DNA of 64,000 nucleotides from Alicyclobacillus acidocaldarius subsp. acidocaldarius Tc-4-1 (GCF_000219875.1 NC_017167.1:1547092-1611091), one strand, 5' to 3'. Numbered from the stretch's first letter, positions 17,152 to 27,035 are shown. The notes: generated from the letters alone by a model not told the origin. Program-made: numbers and translations.

Positions 17152-18189
17152 TCAAGGCAGTCGAAACTCCGCCGTCAGCGGTTGAGCCCCGACCACTTCC
17201 ATCTCGTGATTTTTGTCTCGCGTCATGAGCAACTCGATCCCCTCGCTCGGCGAAATGTCACCCATCAGCACCCGCTCGATGGCGTGAGTGATGGGCATTT
17301 CCACGCCGTATGTTTCCGCTAGTTGCTTGGCGGCAAACGTCGCGTTCACACCCTCCACCGCCATGCCGATGGCGTCAAGCACCTCCGGCAGAGGAAGGCC
17401 CTTCGCCAACAAGCGGCCTGCGCGATGGTTGCGGCTGTGCTCGCTCGTGCAGGTGACAATGAGATCGCCGATCCCGGCGAGGCCCGAAAACGTCAGCGGA
17501 GACGCGCCGAGTGCGACACCCAAGCGCGTGATCTCGGCGAGTCCTCGCGTCATCAGCGCCGCTCTCGTGTTATCTCCAAGCCCCAGGCCCTCGGCCATGC
17601 CCACGCCGAGCGCAATGATATTTTTGAGGGCGCCACCCAGCTCCACGCCGATCACATCCGCCTGCGTGTACACGCGAAATCGATCGGTCATAAACGCGTC
17701 CTGTGCGCATTCAGCTACGCGCTTGCTTGCGCTCGCGACGACGACCGTCGTCGGCATCTGCCGCACCACCTCTTCCGCGTGGGACGGGCCGGAAATCACA
17801 GCGAGACGGCGTTCAATTCCCGGCATTTCTCTTTCGAGCCAGGCACTCACCCGCAGATTGTCCGGGCGCACAAACCCCTTCACCGCATGCACAATAAGGG
17901 CGTGATCGTCCAGATCACGAAGAAGCGGCAGAACCTCCGCGACGGACGCAGATGGCACGGCTAACACCACGAGCCTGGCTCCTGAAAGCGCTTCTTTCGC
18001 GCCGAGAACGGCCTTTAGGCCTTCAGGCAGGACGGCGCCGGGAAGGTAGCGCTCGTTACGTCGGCGCAGGTTGATGTCTTCAACGACCTCCGATCGCCGC
18101 GCCCAGATCGACACGTCCCAGCCATTCCACGCCAACACCGAACCCAGGGCAGTCCCCCAACTGCCCGCCCCCAAGATGCACGCTTTCAT
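17152..18189 (-). CDS. gpsA: glycerol-3-phosphate dehydrogenase [NAD(P)+]
   Basis: 345 aa. Reduces dihydroxyacetone phosphate to sn-glycerol 3-phosphate for phospholipid synthesis. It starts with the Rossmann motif GAGSWGTALG, and GALKNIIALGVG carries the catalytic lysine. The ATG overlaps the plsY stop by four bases, so the genes are coupled; PlsY then uses the product. Confidence 0.97.
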   Translation of the reverse strand: MKACILGAGSWGTALGSVLAWNGWDVSIWARRSEVVEDINLRRRNERYLPGAVLPEGLKAVLGAKEALSGARLVVLAVPSASVAEVLPLLRDLDDHALIVHAVKGFVRPDNLRVSAWLEREMPGIERRLAVISGPSHAEEVVRQMPTTVVVASASKRVAECAQDAFMTDRFRVYTQADVIGVELGGALKNIIALGVGMAEGLGLGDNTRAALMTRGLAEITRLGVALGASPLTFSGLAGIGDLIVTCTSEHSRNHRAGRLLAKGLPLPEVLDAIGMAVEGVNATFAAKQLAETYGVEMPITHAIERVLMGDISPSEGIELLMTRDKNHEMEVVGAQPLTAEFRLP

Positions 18190-18800
18190 CGCACACCCTC
18201 GCTCGTCCGCTCAAAAATTCTCCGCTCCGTGCCGTGCAACAACCGATCGATATTCGAGCGATGGCGGTACACAGCGAGTGCAGCGAGCACCACGCTAGCC
18301 GCAAAGATCCATCCCTCGAAGTGAAACACCGCAATCAGAATGGGAACCACGCACACGAACACGAGCGAGCCGAGCGATACGTACCGCGTGAGGGCGATCA
18401 CGGCGAGGCAGACGAGCCCGGCGATCACAGCGGGAAGCGGCGCGAGCCACAACAACACGCCGATGGTCGTGGCAACGCCTTTCCCGCCGCGAAATCCAAA
18501 AAATACGGGCCAATTGTGCCCCACGACGACGGCCACGGCAGACAGAGCCAGCGCCGACATGGCGTGCGGCGCCAGCGCGTTCGCGATCCACAGTGAGATG
18601 GCGCCTTTGAGCCCATCGAACAGAAGCACCAACACGCCCCATTTGAGACCGACGGTGCGCATCGTGTTGGTGGCGCCTGCGTTTCCGCTTCCCTCAGAAC
18701 GGATGTCGCGACCGCTGACCCACCGGACGACCAGCGTGCTCGTCGAGATGGAGCCTATCAAATACGCGACGATCATTGACAACAGCCCAGACCAAGCCAT
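18186..18800 (-). CDS. plsY: acyl-phosphate:glycerol-3-phosphate acyltransferase
   Basis: 204 aa, five predicted membrane helices. It moves an acyl chain from acyl phosphate to position 1 of glycerol 3-phosphate in the membrane. The three conserved loops are present: EGSGNAGATNTMR, GHNWPVFFGFRGGKGVATTIG and a later RY... segment. Neighbours der (upstream) and gpsA (downstream, 4-bp overlap) match the Bacillales order. Confidence 0.96.
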   Translation of the reverse strand: MAWSGLLSMIVAYLIGSISTSTLVVRWVSGRDIRSEGSGNAGATNTMRTVGLKWGVLVLLFDGLKGAISLWIANALAPHAMSALALSAVAVVVGHNWPVFFGFRGGKGVATTIGVLLWLAPLPAVIAGLVCLAVIALTRYVSLGSLVFVCVVPILIAVFHFEGWIFAASVVLAALAVYRHRSNIDRLLHGTERRIFERTSEGVR

Positions 18801-18823
18801 TCACCAACGCTCCCTCGCAGGCC

Positions 18824-20158
18824 TCAAGACGAGCCCGACTGCGCTTCGTCACGCGCCCGCAACACAATGCGAATCGGCGTGCCTCGAAAGCCGAACGCTT
18901 CTCGAAGTTGATTCTCGAGATAACGCTCGTACGAGAAGTGACTCAACTCCGTGTCATTGACAAAAATCACAAACGTGGGCGGCTTCACGCTGACCTGCGT
19001 GCCGTAATAGATCCGAAGCCTCCGCCCGCCCTTCGAGGGCAGTGAAACGGATACCTGAGCGTCCGCGAGCACTCGGTTCAATGTTGAGGTTGGCACGCGC
19101 ATCGCGTGATATTCGGCAAGTTCCTTAGCCACGTCCAGCAGTTTACCCACTCGCTGCCCCGTGAGCGCGGAGACAAAGATCACAGGCGCAAACCGAAGAA
19201 ACGGGAATTCCTCCCGAATCTTCTCCTCGAATCGATGCGCGGTCTTGTCGTCCTTCTCAATGGCGTCCCATTTGTTCACCACAAACGCGATGGCACATCC
19301 GGCATCCAATGCGTAGCCCGCGACTCGCTTGTCCTGCTCCACAATCCCGGTCTCTGCGTCGAGCACCACGAAGGCGACATCCGCCCTGTCCAAAGCCCGA
19401 AGCGCCCTCAGCACGCTGTATTTTTCGATGCGCTCGTACACTTTTCCTTTTCGCCGCATGCCCGCGGTGTCCACCAGCACATACGCCTGACCATCGCGCT
19501 CGAGCGGCGTGTCCACCGCGTCGCGAGTCGTTCCCGCCACCGGGCTGACCATCACGCGCTCCTCGCCCAGCAACCGGTTCACCAAGCTCGACTTGCCCAC
19601 GTTGGGCCTCCCGATGAACGCGATGCGAATGGCATCTTCGTCCTCATCCTCGCCGCTCGCCTTCGGAAGCGCAGCGACGACGGCATCCAACAAATCACCT
19701 GTGCCGCGGCCATGCTCGGCCGAAAACGGAATCGGCTCTCCAAAGCCGAGCCGATAAAATTCGTAGCTTAGCGCGTGCTGTTGGACGTGATCGAGCTTGT
19801 TGACGCCGAGCACCACAGGTTTGCGTGCTCGGCGCAACACCTGGGCTACGTGCTCGTCCGCCTGTGTGACGCCCTGACGCCCGTCGACGACAAATAAGAT
19901 GACGTCCGCTTCGTCAATGGCGATCTGCGCCTGCACGCGGATGAGGTTTCCCATCTCGTCTTCTTCATCCATCTCGATGCCGCCGGTGTCGATCACGCGA
20001 AACGGCACGCCGTTCCACTCGCTTTTTCCATAGATCCGATCTCTTGTCACGCCGGGCGTGTCCTCGACAATGGAAACTCGCCGGCCGACGAGCCGATTGA
20101 ACAGGGTCGATTTCCCGACATTCGCACGCCCTACAATGGCCACTACAGGCAAGGCCAT
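18824..20158 (-). CDS. der: ribosome-assembly GTPase Der (EngA)
   Basis: 444 aa with two tandem GTPase domains and a C-terminal KH-like domain. Walker A motifs GRANVGKST (residue about 9) and GRPNVGKSS (about 183); G3 DTGG and DTAG; G4 NKLD and NKWD. It is needed for 50S subunit maturation. GGAGGTGA lies 7 bases before ATG 20158. Confidence 0.97.
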   Translation of the reverse strand: MALPVVAIVGRANVGKSTLFNRLVGRRVSIVEDTPGVTRDRIYGKSEWNGVPFRVIDTGGIEMDEEDEMGNLIRVQAQIAIDEADVILFVVDGRQGVTQADEHVAQVLRRARKPVVLGVNKLDHVQQHALSYEFYRLGFGEPIPFSAEHGRGTGDLLDAVVAALPKASGEDEDEDAIRIAFIGRPNVGKSSLVNRLLGEERVMVSPVAGTTRDAVDTPLERDGQAYVLVDTAGMRRKGKVYERIEKYSVLRALRALDRADVAFVVLDAETGIVEQDKRVAGYALDAGCAIAFVVNKWDAIEKDDKTAHRFEEKIREEFPFLRFAPVIFVSALTGQRVGKLLDVAKELAEYHAMRVPTSTLNRVLADAQVSVSLPSKGGRRLRIYYGTQVSVKPPTFVIFVNDTELSHFSYERYLENQLREAFGFRGTPIRIVLRARDEAQSGSS

Positions 20159-20235
20159 GATCTCGTCACCTCCGATCCTCTCTATCCCATGCGCGCAAGG
20201 TCAGCAGCCCATTATCCCGGAATTCGCGGCGAACG

Positions 20236-20766
20236 TCAACGGCCCGCTTCTTCCCTCGATCCGCGCCACGCCTGAGCGGATGTCAGCAGTCGACACAGCT
20301 CAAACGTCGCGGCAAACACAAACACGGTGGCCATTTCCAACGCGTCTCGCCCAAGCACCCATCCGGCTAACACGAGTCCCACGCTTGCCAGCGCCCGAGT
20401 GGACGGGGCCGGAGAGACGATAGAAGCCGCAGCGCCCACCATCGCCGCTGCCCACACCTCTGGCGGGATACCGCCCCAATCTGCAAACGGGGCCATCCTC
20501 GGCCAGGCCACCATCGCAGCGATGGCGGCGAACGCTGCGCCAGTCGCGCGACGCCATCTCATGCCGGATAGGCTCACCATTTCATATATCGACACCGCCA
20601 GCCAGATGGTCGGCGAAACCCATTCTGGAATGAACCACCTCAACAGCCAAGCCGCCAAACATCCTGCGATGGCGGCCCTCACCACCCAGCGAGGCGCGAT
20701 GGAAGAAGGCGGCCAAAGCGAGAGCCAAATCGCCGCCGGGACCAGCCACATCATCGCATCCTGCAC
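20236..20766 (-). CDS. multi-pass membrane protein in the YphA position
   Basis: 176 aa, very hydrophobic, with about five to six helices rich in Trp and Ala. No catalytic motif is visible. In B. subtilis the membrane protein YphA holds this position between ypfD and der, so it may be an equivalent, but I base this on position and size only. The C-terminal tail (RGSREEAGR) is polar. Confidence 0.65.
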   Translation of the reverse strand: MQDAMMWLVPAAIWLSLWPPSSIAPRWVVRAAIAGCLAAWLLRWFIPEWVSPTIWLAVSIYEMVSLSGMRWRRATGAAFAAIAAMVAWPRMAPFADWGGIPPEVWAAAMVGAAASIVSPAPSTRALASVGLVLAGWVLGRDALEMATVFVFAATFELCRLLTSAQAWRGSREEAGR

Positions 20767-20825
20767 GCCACAACGCCCCTACGCTTCACACGGAGATTCT
20801 ACGCGGCCACAGGCCTCAGCGCGAG

Positions 20826-20848
20826 AAAACCCCGCCTTCCAGGCGGGG
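20826..20848 (-). terminator. terminator of rpsA (ypfD)
   Basis: Perfect 8-bp stem CCCCGCCT/AGGCGGGG (20830-20837 with 20841-20848), 3-base loop, followed by TTTT on the minus strand. Confidence 0.75.
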
Positions 20849-20866
20849 TCTTGCACGAAGCAATGG

Positions 20867-22024
20867 TCACTTAAACAAATCGCCGAACAGATCGCCGAGC
20901 GTTGGGCCAGAGGCGCCTTCGTTGCGAGGCTCAGTCGGCCTGCGATCTCGCCGCCCCCCTCGCCCTTGGCCGCCTCGCGGCTGAGACGAATCCCGCATGG
21001 ACAGCGAAATGCGTTTGCGCTCCGGATCCACGCTCAGCACGCGGACTGTCACCTCTTGGCCAGGCTGAAGGACATCGGAGGGCTTATCGACGCGCTCGTT
21101 CGAGATCTGAGAAACGTGAACCAGCCCTTCCAAGCCGGGGCGGAGCTCGACAAACGCACCGAAATCCAACACTCGGCGCACCACTCCTTGGACGACGTCT
21201 CCCGGTTGAAACTCGTGAGCGTACGTTTCCCAGGGCTCCGGCAGCGCCGCCTTAATGGACAGCGAAATGCGACCGGCCTCGGGATCTACGCGCAGCACGC
21301 GAACCTTGACTCGATCGCCCTCGCGCACCACTTCGGATGGATGGTTGACGTGGGAAAACGACAGTTCGGAGATGTGGACCAGCCCGTCGGCGCCGCCCAC
21401 ATCGACAAACGCGCCGAAGTCGGTCAGCCGCTGCACCGTTCCCTCAATGACGTCTCCCGGCTTCAACTCTTCGAACAGCTTCCTTGCCCGCGCCTCGCTT
21501 TCTTCCTCCAACACGGCGCGCCGCGAGAGGATCAGCTTGTTCTTCTGCGGATCGACCTCAATCACTTTGGCGCGGAGCTTCTGCCCCTTAAACTGCTCGA
21601 GGTTTTCGACGAAGTGGCGATCCACCAAAGACGCCGGAATAAACGCGCGGACGCCGACGTCTGCCACGAGGCCGCCCTTGACGACGTCCCGAATCTCCAC
21701 CTCAATCGGCTCTCCACTTTCCAGCAATCGCTGCATTCGCTCCCACGCAGACGCCTGTTCAGCGCGCCGCTTTGAAAGCGTCACATGGCCGGATTCCATG
21801 TCGACCTTCAGCACTTGCGCCGTCACCGTGCTGCCCACGCTCACGACATCACTCGGATGCGTTCCCGGCACCGCCGACAACTCCTGCGGCGATATATGCC
21901 CCTCATAACCGTGAGGCAGCGCGACGGTCACACCGTGATCATCCACGGCCGTCACTTCGCCGGTCACCACGTCCCCCTCGCGAACCGCCGCATCGGTCAA
22001 CATTTCACGCAAATCCTCTGACAT
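20867..22024 (-). CDS. rpsA: S1 RNA-binding domain protein (30S ribosomal protein S1 homologue, YpfD)
   Basis: 385 aa with four S1 domains (around residues 15-85, 100-170, 190-258, 275-345) each showing the G-x-V-x-G core; the latter two have FGAFV-D/E and G-L-V-H-x-S-Q/E. A basic, Gly/Arg-rich tail follows. It is shorter than the six-domain S1 of enterobacteria, as is normal for Firmicutes. ATG 22024 is favoured by GGGAGG 8 bases upstream, over ATG 22045. The 238 bp upstream contain an extended -10-like TGCTATAGG and no gene. Confidence 0.92.
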   Translation of the reverse strand: MSEDLREMLTDAAVREGDVVTGEVTAVDDHGVTVALPHGYEGHISPQELSAVPGTHPSDVVSVGSTVTAQVLKVDMESGHVTLSKRRAEQASAWERMQRLLESGEPIEVEIRDVVKGGLVADVGVRAFIPASLVDRHFVENLEQFKGQKLRAKVIEVDPQKNKLILSRRAVLEEESEARARKLFEELKPGDVIEGTVQRLTDFGAFVDVGGADGLVHISELSFSHVNHPSEVVREGDRVKVRVLRVDPEAGRISLSIKAALPEPWETYAHEFQPGDVVQGVVRRVLDFGAFVELRPGLEGLVHVSQISNERVDKPSDVLQPGQEVTVRVLSVDPERKRISLSMRDSSQPRGGQGRGGRRDRRPTEPRNEGASGPTLGDLFGDLFK

Positions 22025-22262
22025 GTCAATGGCCTCCCGTTTCATTGGTCACTTTATGATGGCAACGCGCGACAGGAGTCGGCGTTTCTTCGCATGCGCC
22101 ATCGCGACGCCAAGCCCACGTTGACCTTCCACAAAGGGTACCTATAGCATACCAAATTGGACAAGCCGCAAACGCTGTTTTGGAATTGCGGCACCAACTT
22201 TTCATACGCTTACTGTAACACAGTTGCGCCACAAGGAAAACGCTGAGGAAAACGCTCGCCCT

Positions 22263-22867
22263 TCAGCTCGATTGTTCCTGACCGCCGGTCAGCCGAAGCA
22301 ACTGGTCTCGGAGATTTCGCATGATCTGCTCGTCCGGCTCTTCCCGCACATCGATGGGATGTCCAAACTTCACCTCGATGCGCCCGAACAAGCGATACCG
22401 TCCTCGGATACCCACAGGCTGAATCACCGCGCCCGCTTTTCTAGCGATAGAGGCGATTCCGGGTTGTAGCGGTCCGAGTTTGCCCGTTCGCGACCGGTGC
22501 CCTTCAGGAAACATCACAAGGCAAGTTCCGCTTTGCAGTACATCAATCGCCGTGCGGATGGCGCGCCGATCCACGCGGCCACGCTCGATGGGAAAACCTC
22601 CAAGCGAGAGGAAGATGCGCCGAAGCACAGGGATGCGAAACAGTTCGGCCTTGCCCATGAACCGTATGTATCGCGGGACCAGAATCCCTAGAAGGGGAGG
22701 ATCGAAATTCGAAAGATGATTCGACGCAATGATGACGCCTCCCTCACGCGGGAGCCTCTCCAAACCCTCCACACGAATGCGAAAGCACGTACGAAAAACG
22801 CGGTAACGACCGCCCGGGCGAAGCGGTAAAAGGGCGTACGGGGCAAATCGCTGGCTTCACCGGACAT
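22263..22867 (-). pseudogene. plsC: 1-acyl-sn-glycerol-3-phosphate acyltransferase, apparent frameshift
   Basis: PlsC acylates position 2 of lysophosphatidic acid at the membrane. The catalytic motif NHLSNFDPP (HX4D) and PEGHRSRTG are intact in the frame ending at 22263. The N-terminal part (MSGEASDLPRTPFYRFARA..., ATG 22867) lies in another frame; the two join in sense as AFF-RTCFRIRVEGLERL if one T is added to a five-T run at 22794-22798. Total length is 605 nt, one short of a multiple of three, and the repaired protein would have 201 aa. GGTGGAG precedes 22867. It may be a sequencing error or a real break; a start at 22772 (GTG) would drop the N-terminal helix. Confidence 0.85.
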
Positions 22868-23533
22868 GCGCATTCTCCACCAACTGCACGATCTCCTCGA
22901 CTACGGATTCAATGCTCTTGTCCGTGGAATCGATCCGCACCGCGTCCTCGGCCATGCGAAGCGGAGCGACGGCCCGTTCGGAATCCTTGCGATCCCGCTC
23001 GATTACGTTTTGACCATCTCGTCAAGCGACACTTCATAGCCCATGCGCCGGTACTCTTCCTGGCGCCTGCGCGCTCGTTCCTCCGGCGCGGCTGTGAGAA
23101 ACACCTTCACCGTGGCGTGAGGCAGAACCACCGTTCCGATGTCCCGCCCGTCCATCACAACGGAATGGCGCTCGGCGAACGCGCGCTGCCATTCGGTCAA
23201 CAATTGGCGCACCCGAGGGTGCGCGGCAACCGTGGAGACCAACGCACTGACCTCCGGGGCGCGGAGTCTGGACGTGACGTTCACCCCGTCGATGAGTACC
23301 TGCAGCGTGCGGTCTTCCCCCTCTTCAAACGAGACGCGGTGAGCGTCGAGAACGGCTTCGACAGCGCGCTCAGAGTGGACATCAATCCCCTCTTGTGCGC
23401 AGAGATACGCGACGGCACGATACATGGCGCCTGTGTCGACATACATCAGATTCAGCCGCTCCGCGACCCGCTTCGCAACCGTGCTCTTCCCGGCGCCTGC
23501 AGGTCCGTCGATGGCGATGGTCACAGGTGCCAC
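22857..23533 (-). pseudogene. cmk: cytidylate kinase, apparent frameshift near the C-terminus
   Basis: Cmk phosphorylates CMP and dCMP. P-loop GPAGAGKST, MYVDTGAMYRAVAY and MDGRDIGTVVLP are all present. After EVSLDEMVKT the frame meets TAA at 23003-23005, but the next frame continues IERDRKDSERAVAPLRMAEDAV... to a TGA at 22857-22859, exactly the conserved C-terminal LID and final helix. Restoring one base gives 225 aa, the normal length; as read the protein is about 50 residues short. Start GTG 23533 has AAGGAGG upstream. The repaired stop overlaps the plsC start, as expected of an operon. Confidence 0.9.
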
Positions 23534-23613
23534 GTCGAAACCTCCTTCCGGTTCGATCACTCATTTTCTCGATGGTAACACAACCGGAAAAGGCTCGGCA
23601 ATGCGGTTAACGT

Positions 23614-24093
23614 TCAGAAAAAGGCCACGGGCTCGAGTGAAGCGGTCGCCGTGCCACCGCCGAGTGTGATGGTCTCTCCCGTCACCGGATAGAGCATGTC
23701 ATTCGAGCCGTCTCGAACATACAGCGTGACCGGCGGGCCCTGGGGCGTCGCGTCGCGAAACGAGATCACATCACCTGCGTGAACGAGAATCTGCATCTCG
23801 TTCGTCGTAAACGGCCCAAGCGAGACGCCGTTTCGGAAGACAATCACATTCGCCGCCCGTTCCGCACTGTCCGCCGTCAGGATGATGCTTCCGGTCGCCC
23901 CCTGAAGCCCCGGCGGTGTCCCCGTTTGCATGGCCATGACCGGCCGAGATCGCGCCATGGCTTCTACCCGCTCCCTCACCCGCGGCATCTGCATGGCCAA
24001 CTGAGCCAGCACGAGCGTGGTCAGGGTCCCGAGCGCGACAGGAACCAAGATATCGTCCAGCATGCGGCGCATCCGTTGAATCGCCATGGACAT
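23614..24093 (-). CDS. hypothetical membrane-anchored protein, 159 aa
   Basis: One N-terminal helix (LVPVALGTLTTLVLAQLAM) followed by an extracytoplasmic beta-rich segment (ATGSIILTADSAERAANVIVFRNG ... ETITLGGG). The pattern is that of a small anchored beta-sandwich. It sits between the PilZ gene and cmk, where B. subtilis has ypfB, but I see no reliable likeness to that protein. No motif suggests a function. Confidence 0.6.
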   Translation of the reverse strand: MSMAIQRMRRMLDDILVPVALGTLTTLVLAQLAMQMPRVRERVEAMARSRPVMAMQTGTPPGLQGATGSIILTADSAERAANVIVFRNGVSLGPFTTNEMQILVHAGDVISFRDATPQGPPVTLYVRDGSNDMLYPVTGETITLGGGTATASLEPVAFF

Positions 24094-24136
24094 CCCTCCA
24101 CAGCTAAACGTATGCGCCGCGGGACGCGCTATGAAT

Positions 24137-24802
24137 CTATCTTCTCCTCAGCGCGCGCTGTCGGATAAAGGTGTAGCGGACCACCTGATCGCGCACGCGC
24201 TCTGGGATATCCACGAACTGCATCGATAGGGTGCGGCCCGTCCCTTCCGCTTCTATACGCACCACCTGACAAAGGGCCTGCAGCCGGTATCCCGTATACG
24301 GCAGGGTCACATCGACATGGACCCGATCCCGGTAGACGATATCGACGGCATCCTTCGCGCGAACTGCCAGTCCCCCACCGCTAATGTCAATAGCCTGAAC
24401 GAGATAACTCTCTCCGGTGCGCAAACAGGTGAGTTTAACCTGCGCGTCCAAAGAAACGCGAAAATATTCCCGGCGCTGAATGCGCACTAAGTCCGAGCCC
24501 CTGAGCGGGTGGACCAAGCGTACGGCCGGCGTCGGAATGTACGACAGCCCCAAGACGCGAGAGCGATATTGGTAGACATCGTTCTCCGAAGCGGCGTATT
24601 CGATCATCCACGTCGCATCGACATGGACCTCCATCTCTCGCCCAGTTCCCTGGTGGACGGGAACGTCCGCATACAGAAATTCGTCATCGAGATCTGCAAC
24701 GCGCGACTTATAACTGTTCTCAGAGTTGTCTCCCACGACGCGGACGCGCAACGGGGCCCCTATCGGTGGCACTATGGGCATACCGTTCCCCATCCCTTCC
24801 AA
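24137..24802 (-). CDS. ypfA: PilZ-domain c-di-GMP receptor (YpfA/YcgR type)
   Basis: 221 aa: an N-terminal YcgR-like segment (residues about 1-105), then a PilZ domain. Both c-di-GMP contacts are present: REYFR (RxxxR, in RRREYFR-like RIQRREYFR) near residue 113 and DISGGG (DxSxxG) near residue 140. Such proteins brake flagellar motility when c-di-GMP is high. Position between ypeB and cmk matches B. subtilis ypfA. The start is uncertain among TTG 24802, ATG 24793 and ATG 24781. Confidence 0.88.
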   Translation of the reverse strand: MEGMGNGMPIVPPIGAPLRVRVVGDNSENSYKSRVADLDDEFLYADVPVHQGTGREMEVHVDATWMIEYAASENDVYQYRSRVLGLSYIPTPAVRLVHPLRGSDLVRIQRREYFRVSLDAQVKLTCLRTGESYLVQAIDISGGGLAVRAKDAVDIVYRDRVHVDVTLPYTGYRLQALCQVVRIEAEGTGRTLSMQFVDIPERVRDQVVRYTFIRQRALRRR

Positions 24803-24884
24803 TCTCCTGCCTTATTATACACGCAGAAAGGGAGGTTGCGGGGAAACATCGGCAGAAAGGCTCGATTGCGCCAAAAGCCTCGAA

Positions 24885-26138
24885 TTATGTCAAGCGTTCG
24901 ATGCTCAACTCGTGCCCCGTTGAGACGTCGAGAACCACGCGGTAGGGCTCGTCGCTGCCGCCGAGGGTGCCGTCAAACGCGACGGCTTGAACCCATCGCC
25001 CGTTCGGATCCTCTGCCAAAACGCGGCGCTCGTCCTGAACGTGAAACTGTGGACCGAGGCGCGCGCGAAGAGCGTTCTCAGACAGCGGATGGGGAGCAGG
25101 CGGAAGAGTCTTTGGAGGCCACTTGCCGCGATCGTAAAATCCAATCACCTCGCCGTCGTCCAGCGCTACAACGACCCTGCAACTCGCATCCAGTGCCGGG
25201 ACACCTTGGACGACGGGTTGATAGGTAAACCTGGCAATGCCGTCCACTTGACTGGCGTAAGTCCGCACCATGTTCGACAATCCAATCCTCTTCAACCAAC
25301 GAGACGCGACGCCCGCTGCATCTGCCAGATCCACTCGAGGCTCACCATTCGGGCGCGTCAAGCGGTAACTGGCGAGCGTTCCCGTCTTTGCAAACTCGAT
25401 GCGCACAGGCCGTCCCCTGACGGAGCCGGTCACCAGGATATACGAACCGTTGCGCGGATCGCGAATATCACTGACCTTCGCCTGGTCCACTCGCTCGCCC
25501 GCCACCTGCTCGGCCCTCCGAATCCAAGGCGCCGCATCCTTGCTCGCTGAGGCCGGGGCGGGCTTCGGCGCAGCGCTCGGTTGCACCACACTCGCCTGGA
25601 CTCGGGCAAGCGCATTGCGCACGGATGGCGCAAGTTCGGTGCCTGTTCTGCCGTCAAGGACAGGCCCTGCATGCCACGCAATGGGCTCGAGCTGCGTCTC
25701 CAAGCGCCCTACCGTTTGATACGCATGCCGCAAAGTATTCTGTACGGTCACGTTGTGCGGATCGGCATCTGTTGTCATCCAATGTGCGGCGTCGTAGTCG
25801 ATCTGATGCAGCTCCTGATTCACCCGGTGATCGGGCCCGCCGTCGGGAATTCGCGCCATGTCCAACTGCGCCGCGTATGCGTATTTCTCCACGTCTGCCA
25901 GATGACGACGGAAGGATTCAGGGTCTGCCACAATCGAAGCCGAGGCGAGCGCTGCACGCAGCGCATCGAGGTCTGCGACCGCCGCTCGCAAAGCACCCGA
26001 ATACCCAGCATCCACCATGGATGACATCGCCTGCGCCCGGCTTCGCTCGTGATCGCCCCATGCAAAGGCCGCGCCGCCTACCGCGATCACGGCCGCCGCC
26101 GCCCCGGCCCACCACGTCCATTTGCGCATGAGATTCAC
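24885..26138 (-). CDS. ypeB: germination protein YpeB
   Basis: 417 aa, a little shorter than the about 450 aa of B. subtilis. One N-terminal helix (WTWWAGAAAAVIAVGGAAFA), a helical region and C-terminal PepSY-like repeats (ERRVLAEDPNGRWVQAV; EPYRVVLDVSTGHEL). It is needed to place and stabilise SleB in the spore. The gene sits 7 bp downstream of sleB and forms the usual sleB-ypeB pair. Confidence 0.92.
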   Translation of the reverse strand: MNLMRKWTWWAGAAAAVIAVGGAAFAWGDHERSRAQAMSSMVDAGYSGALRAAVADLDALRAALASASIVADPESFRRHLADVEKYAYAAQLDMARIPDGGPDHRVNQELHQIDYDAAHWMTTDADPHNVTVQNTLRHAYQTVGRLETQLEPIAWHAGPVLDGRTGTELAPSVRNALARVQASVVQPSAAPKPAPASASKDAAPWIRRAEQVAGERVDQAKVSDIRDPRNGSYILVTGSVRGRPVRIEFAKTGTLASYRLTRPNGEPRVDLADAAGVASRWLKRIGLSNMVRTYASQVDGIARFTYQPVVQGVPALDASCRVVVALDDGEVIGFYDRGKWPPKTLPPAPHPLSENALRARLGPQFHVQDERRVLAEDPNGRWVQAVAFDGTLGGSDEPYRVVLDVSTGHELSIERLT

Positions 26139-26145
26139 CCCCTCA

Positions 26146-26946
26146 TCAGGCTGTGAAAATGTGGTGACCTATCATGACAAGCTCCGGTTGCGCCCACATC
26201 CAGGCGTTCGACGTCTTGGCAGGATTGAAGTAGTAGAGAGCGCCATGTGTGGGATCCCATCCGTTGACCGCATCAATCACCGCCTGCATCGCCTCTCGAT
26301 TGGGCTGAAGGTTGATCTGGCCGTCGTTCACGCAGTCAAATGCGCCTGGCTGATACACGATGGCCGGAATGGACTTGGGAAACTTCGGGTCATGTAAACG
26401 GTTCAAGATCACCGCTGCAACAGCCACTTGGCCCTCAAACGGTTCCCCGCGAGCCTCGCCGTAGACCACATGGGCCATGAGATTGAGGTCGCTCGCACTC
26501 AGGTTGTCCATCCCATGGGTGAAACCGTCCCCAGAAATCAGCGTGCCGTCACTGGAACTGGTCGCGCGCTGTGCGGCGCCAGAGGACGTCGAACCCGAAG
26601 AAGCACTGGGAAAGTCCATCTTGTAGCTCCAATTGGGCGTCGCCTTCACCAGCATGATCTTGGTTCGCATGTCGACCTCGCCGGTCACCGGAAGTCCAAA
26701 ATTGTACTGAAAGGTGCGGACAGCCCAATAGGTCTTCCAACCGAAGATGCCATCAATGCGCCCCCAGTAGTAGCCCAGCAGATGGAGACGCCCCTGCAGT
26801 TCGTCGACGTCGTATCCCGTGCTGCCGTAAATGAGATTGCGCGCCGTGAACGCTTGAATTGAGGGCGTCGCAAGGGACGGCTCGGCGGCCATCCACGCGG
26901 AGAGGATGAGTGCCCATGCCGAGAATGCGCGTTTCGCCCTGCTCAT
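26146..26946 (-). CDS. sleB: spore cortex-lytic enzyme
   Basis: 266 aa. Signal peptide (AFSAWALILSAWMAAEPSLA), a peptidoglycan-binding repeat (residues about 38-95, GYDVDELQGRLHLLGYY), a Ser/Gly linker and a hydrolase_2 lytic transglycosylase domain with VYGEARGEPFEGQVAVAAV (catalytic Glu) and QPGAFDCVNDGQI. It degrades muramic-lactam cortex during germination and depends on YpeB, encoded next. Confidence 0.95.
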   Translation of the reverse strand: MSRAKRAFSAWALILSAWMAAEPSLATPSIQAFTARNLIYGSTGYDVDELQGRLHLLGYYWGRIDGIFGWKTYWAVRTFQYNFGLPVTGEVDMRTKIMLVKATPNWSYKMDFPSASSGSTSSGAAQRATSSSDGTLISGDGFTHGMDNLSASDLNLMAHVVYGEARGEPFEGQVAVAAVILNRLHDPKFPKSIPAIVYQPGAFDCVNDGQINLQPNREAMQAVIDAVNGWDPTHGALYYFNPAKTSNAWMWAQPELVMIGHHIFTA

Positions 26947-27005
26947 TCGTCATCCTCCTTTCACAGAAGCTCGCACCGGCGACACCCCGTAGTCTGCAGA
27001 CACGC

Positions 27006-27035
27006 AAAAAAATATGCCCGGGTTCGCCCCGGGCA
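27006..27035 (-). terminator. rho-independent terminator
   Basis: Perfect 8-bp stem TGCCCGGG/CCCGGGCA with 5-base loop, followed by seven T on the minus strand. It closes the transcript of the zinc-ribbon-like gene 22 bp upstream and insulates sleB. Confidence 0.85.

Noticed and set aside
20327-21775. 482-aa plus-strand ORF
   Set aside because: Shadow of the S1 protein gene in the opposite frame; high-GC antisense artefact.
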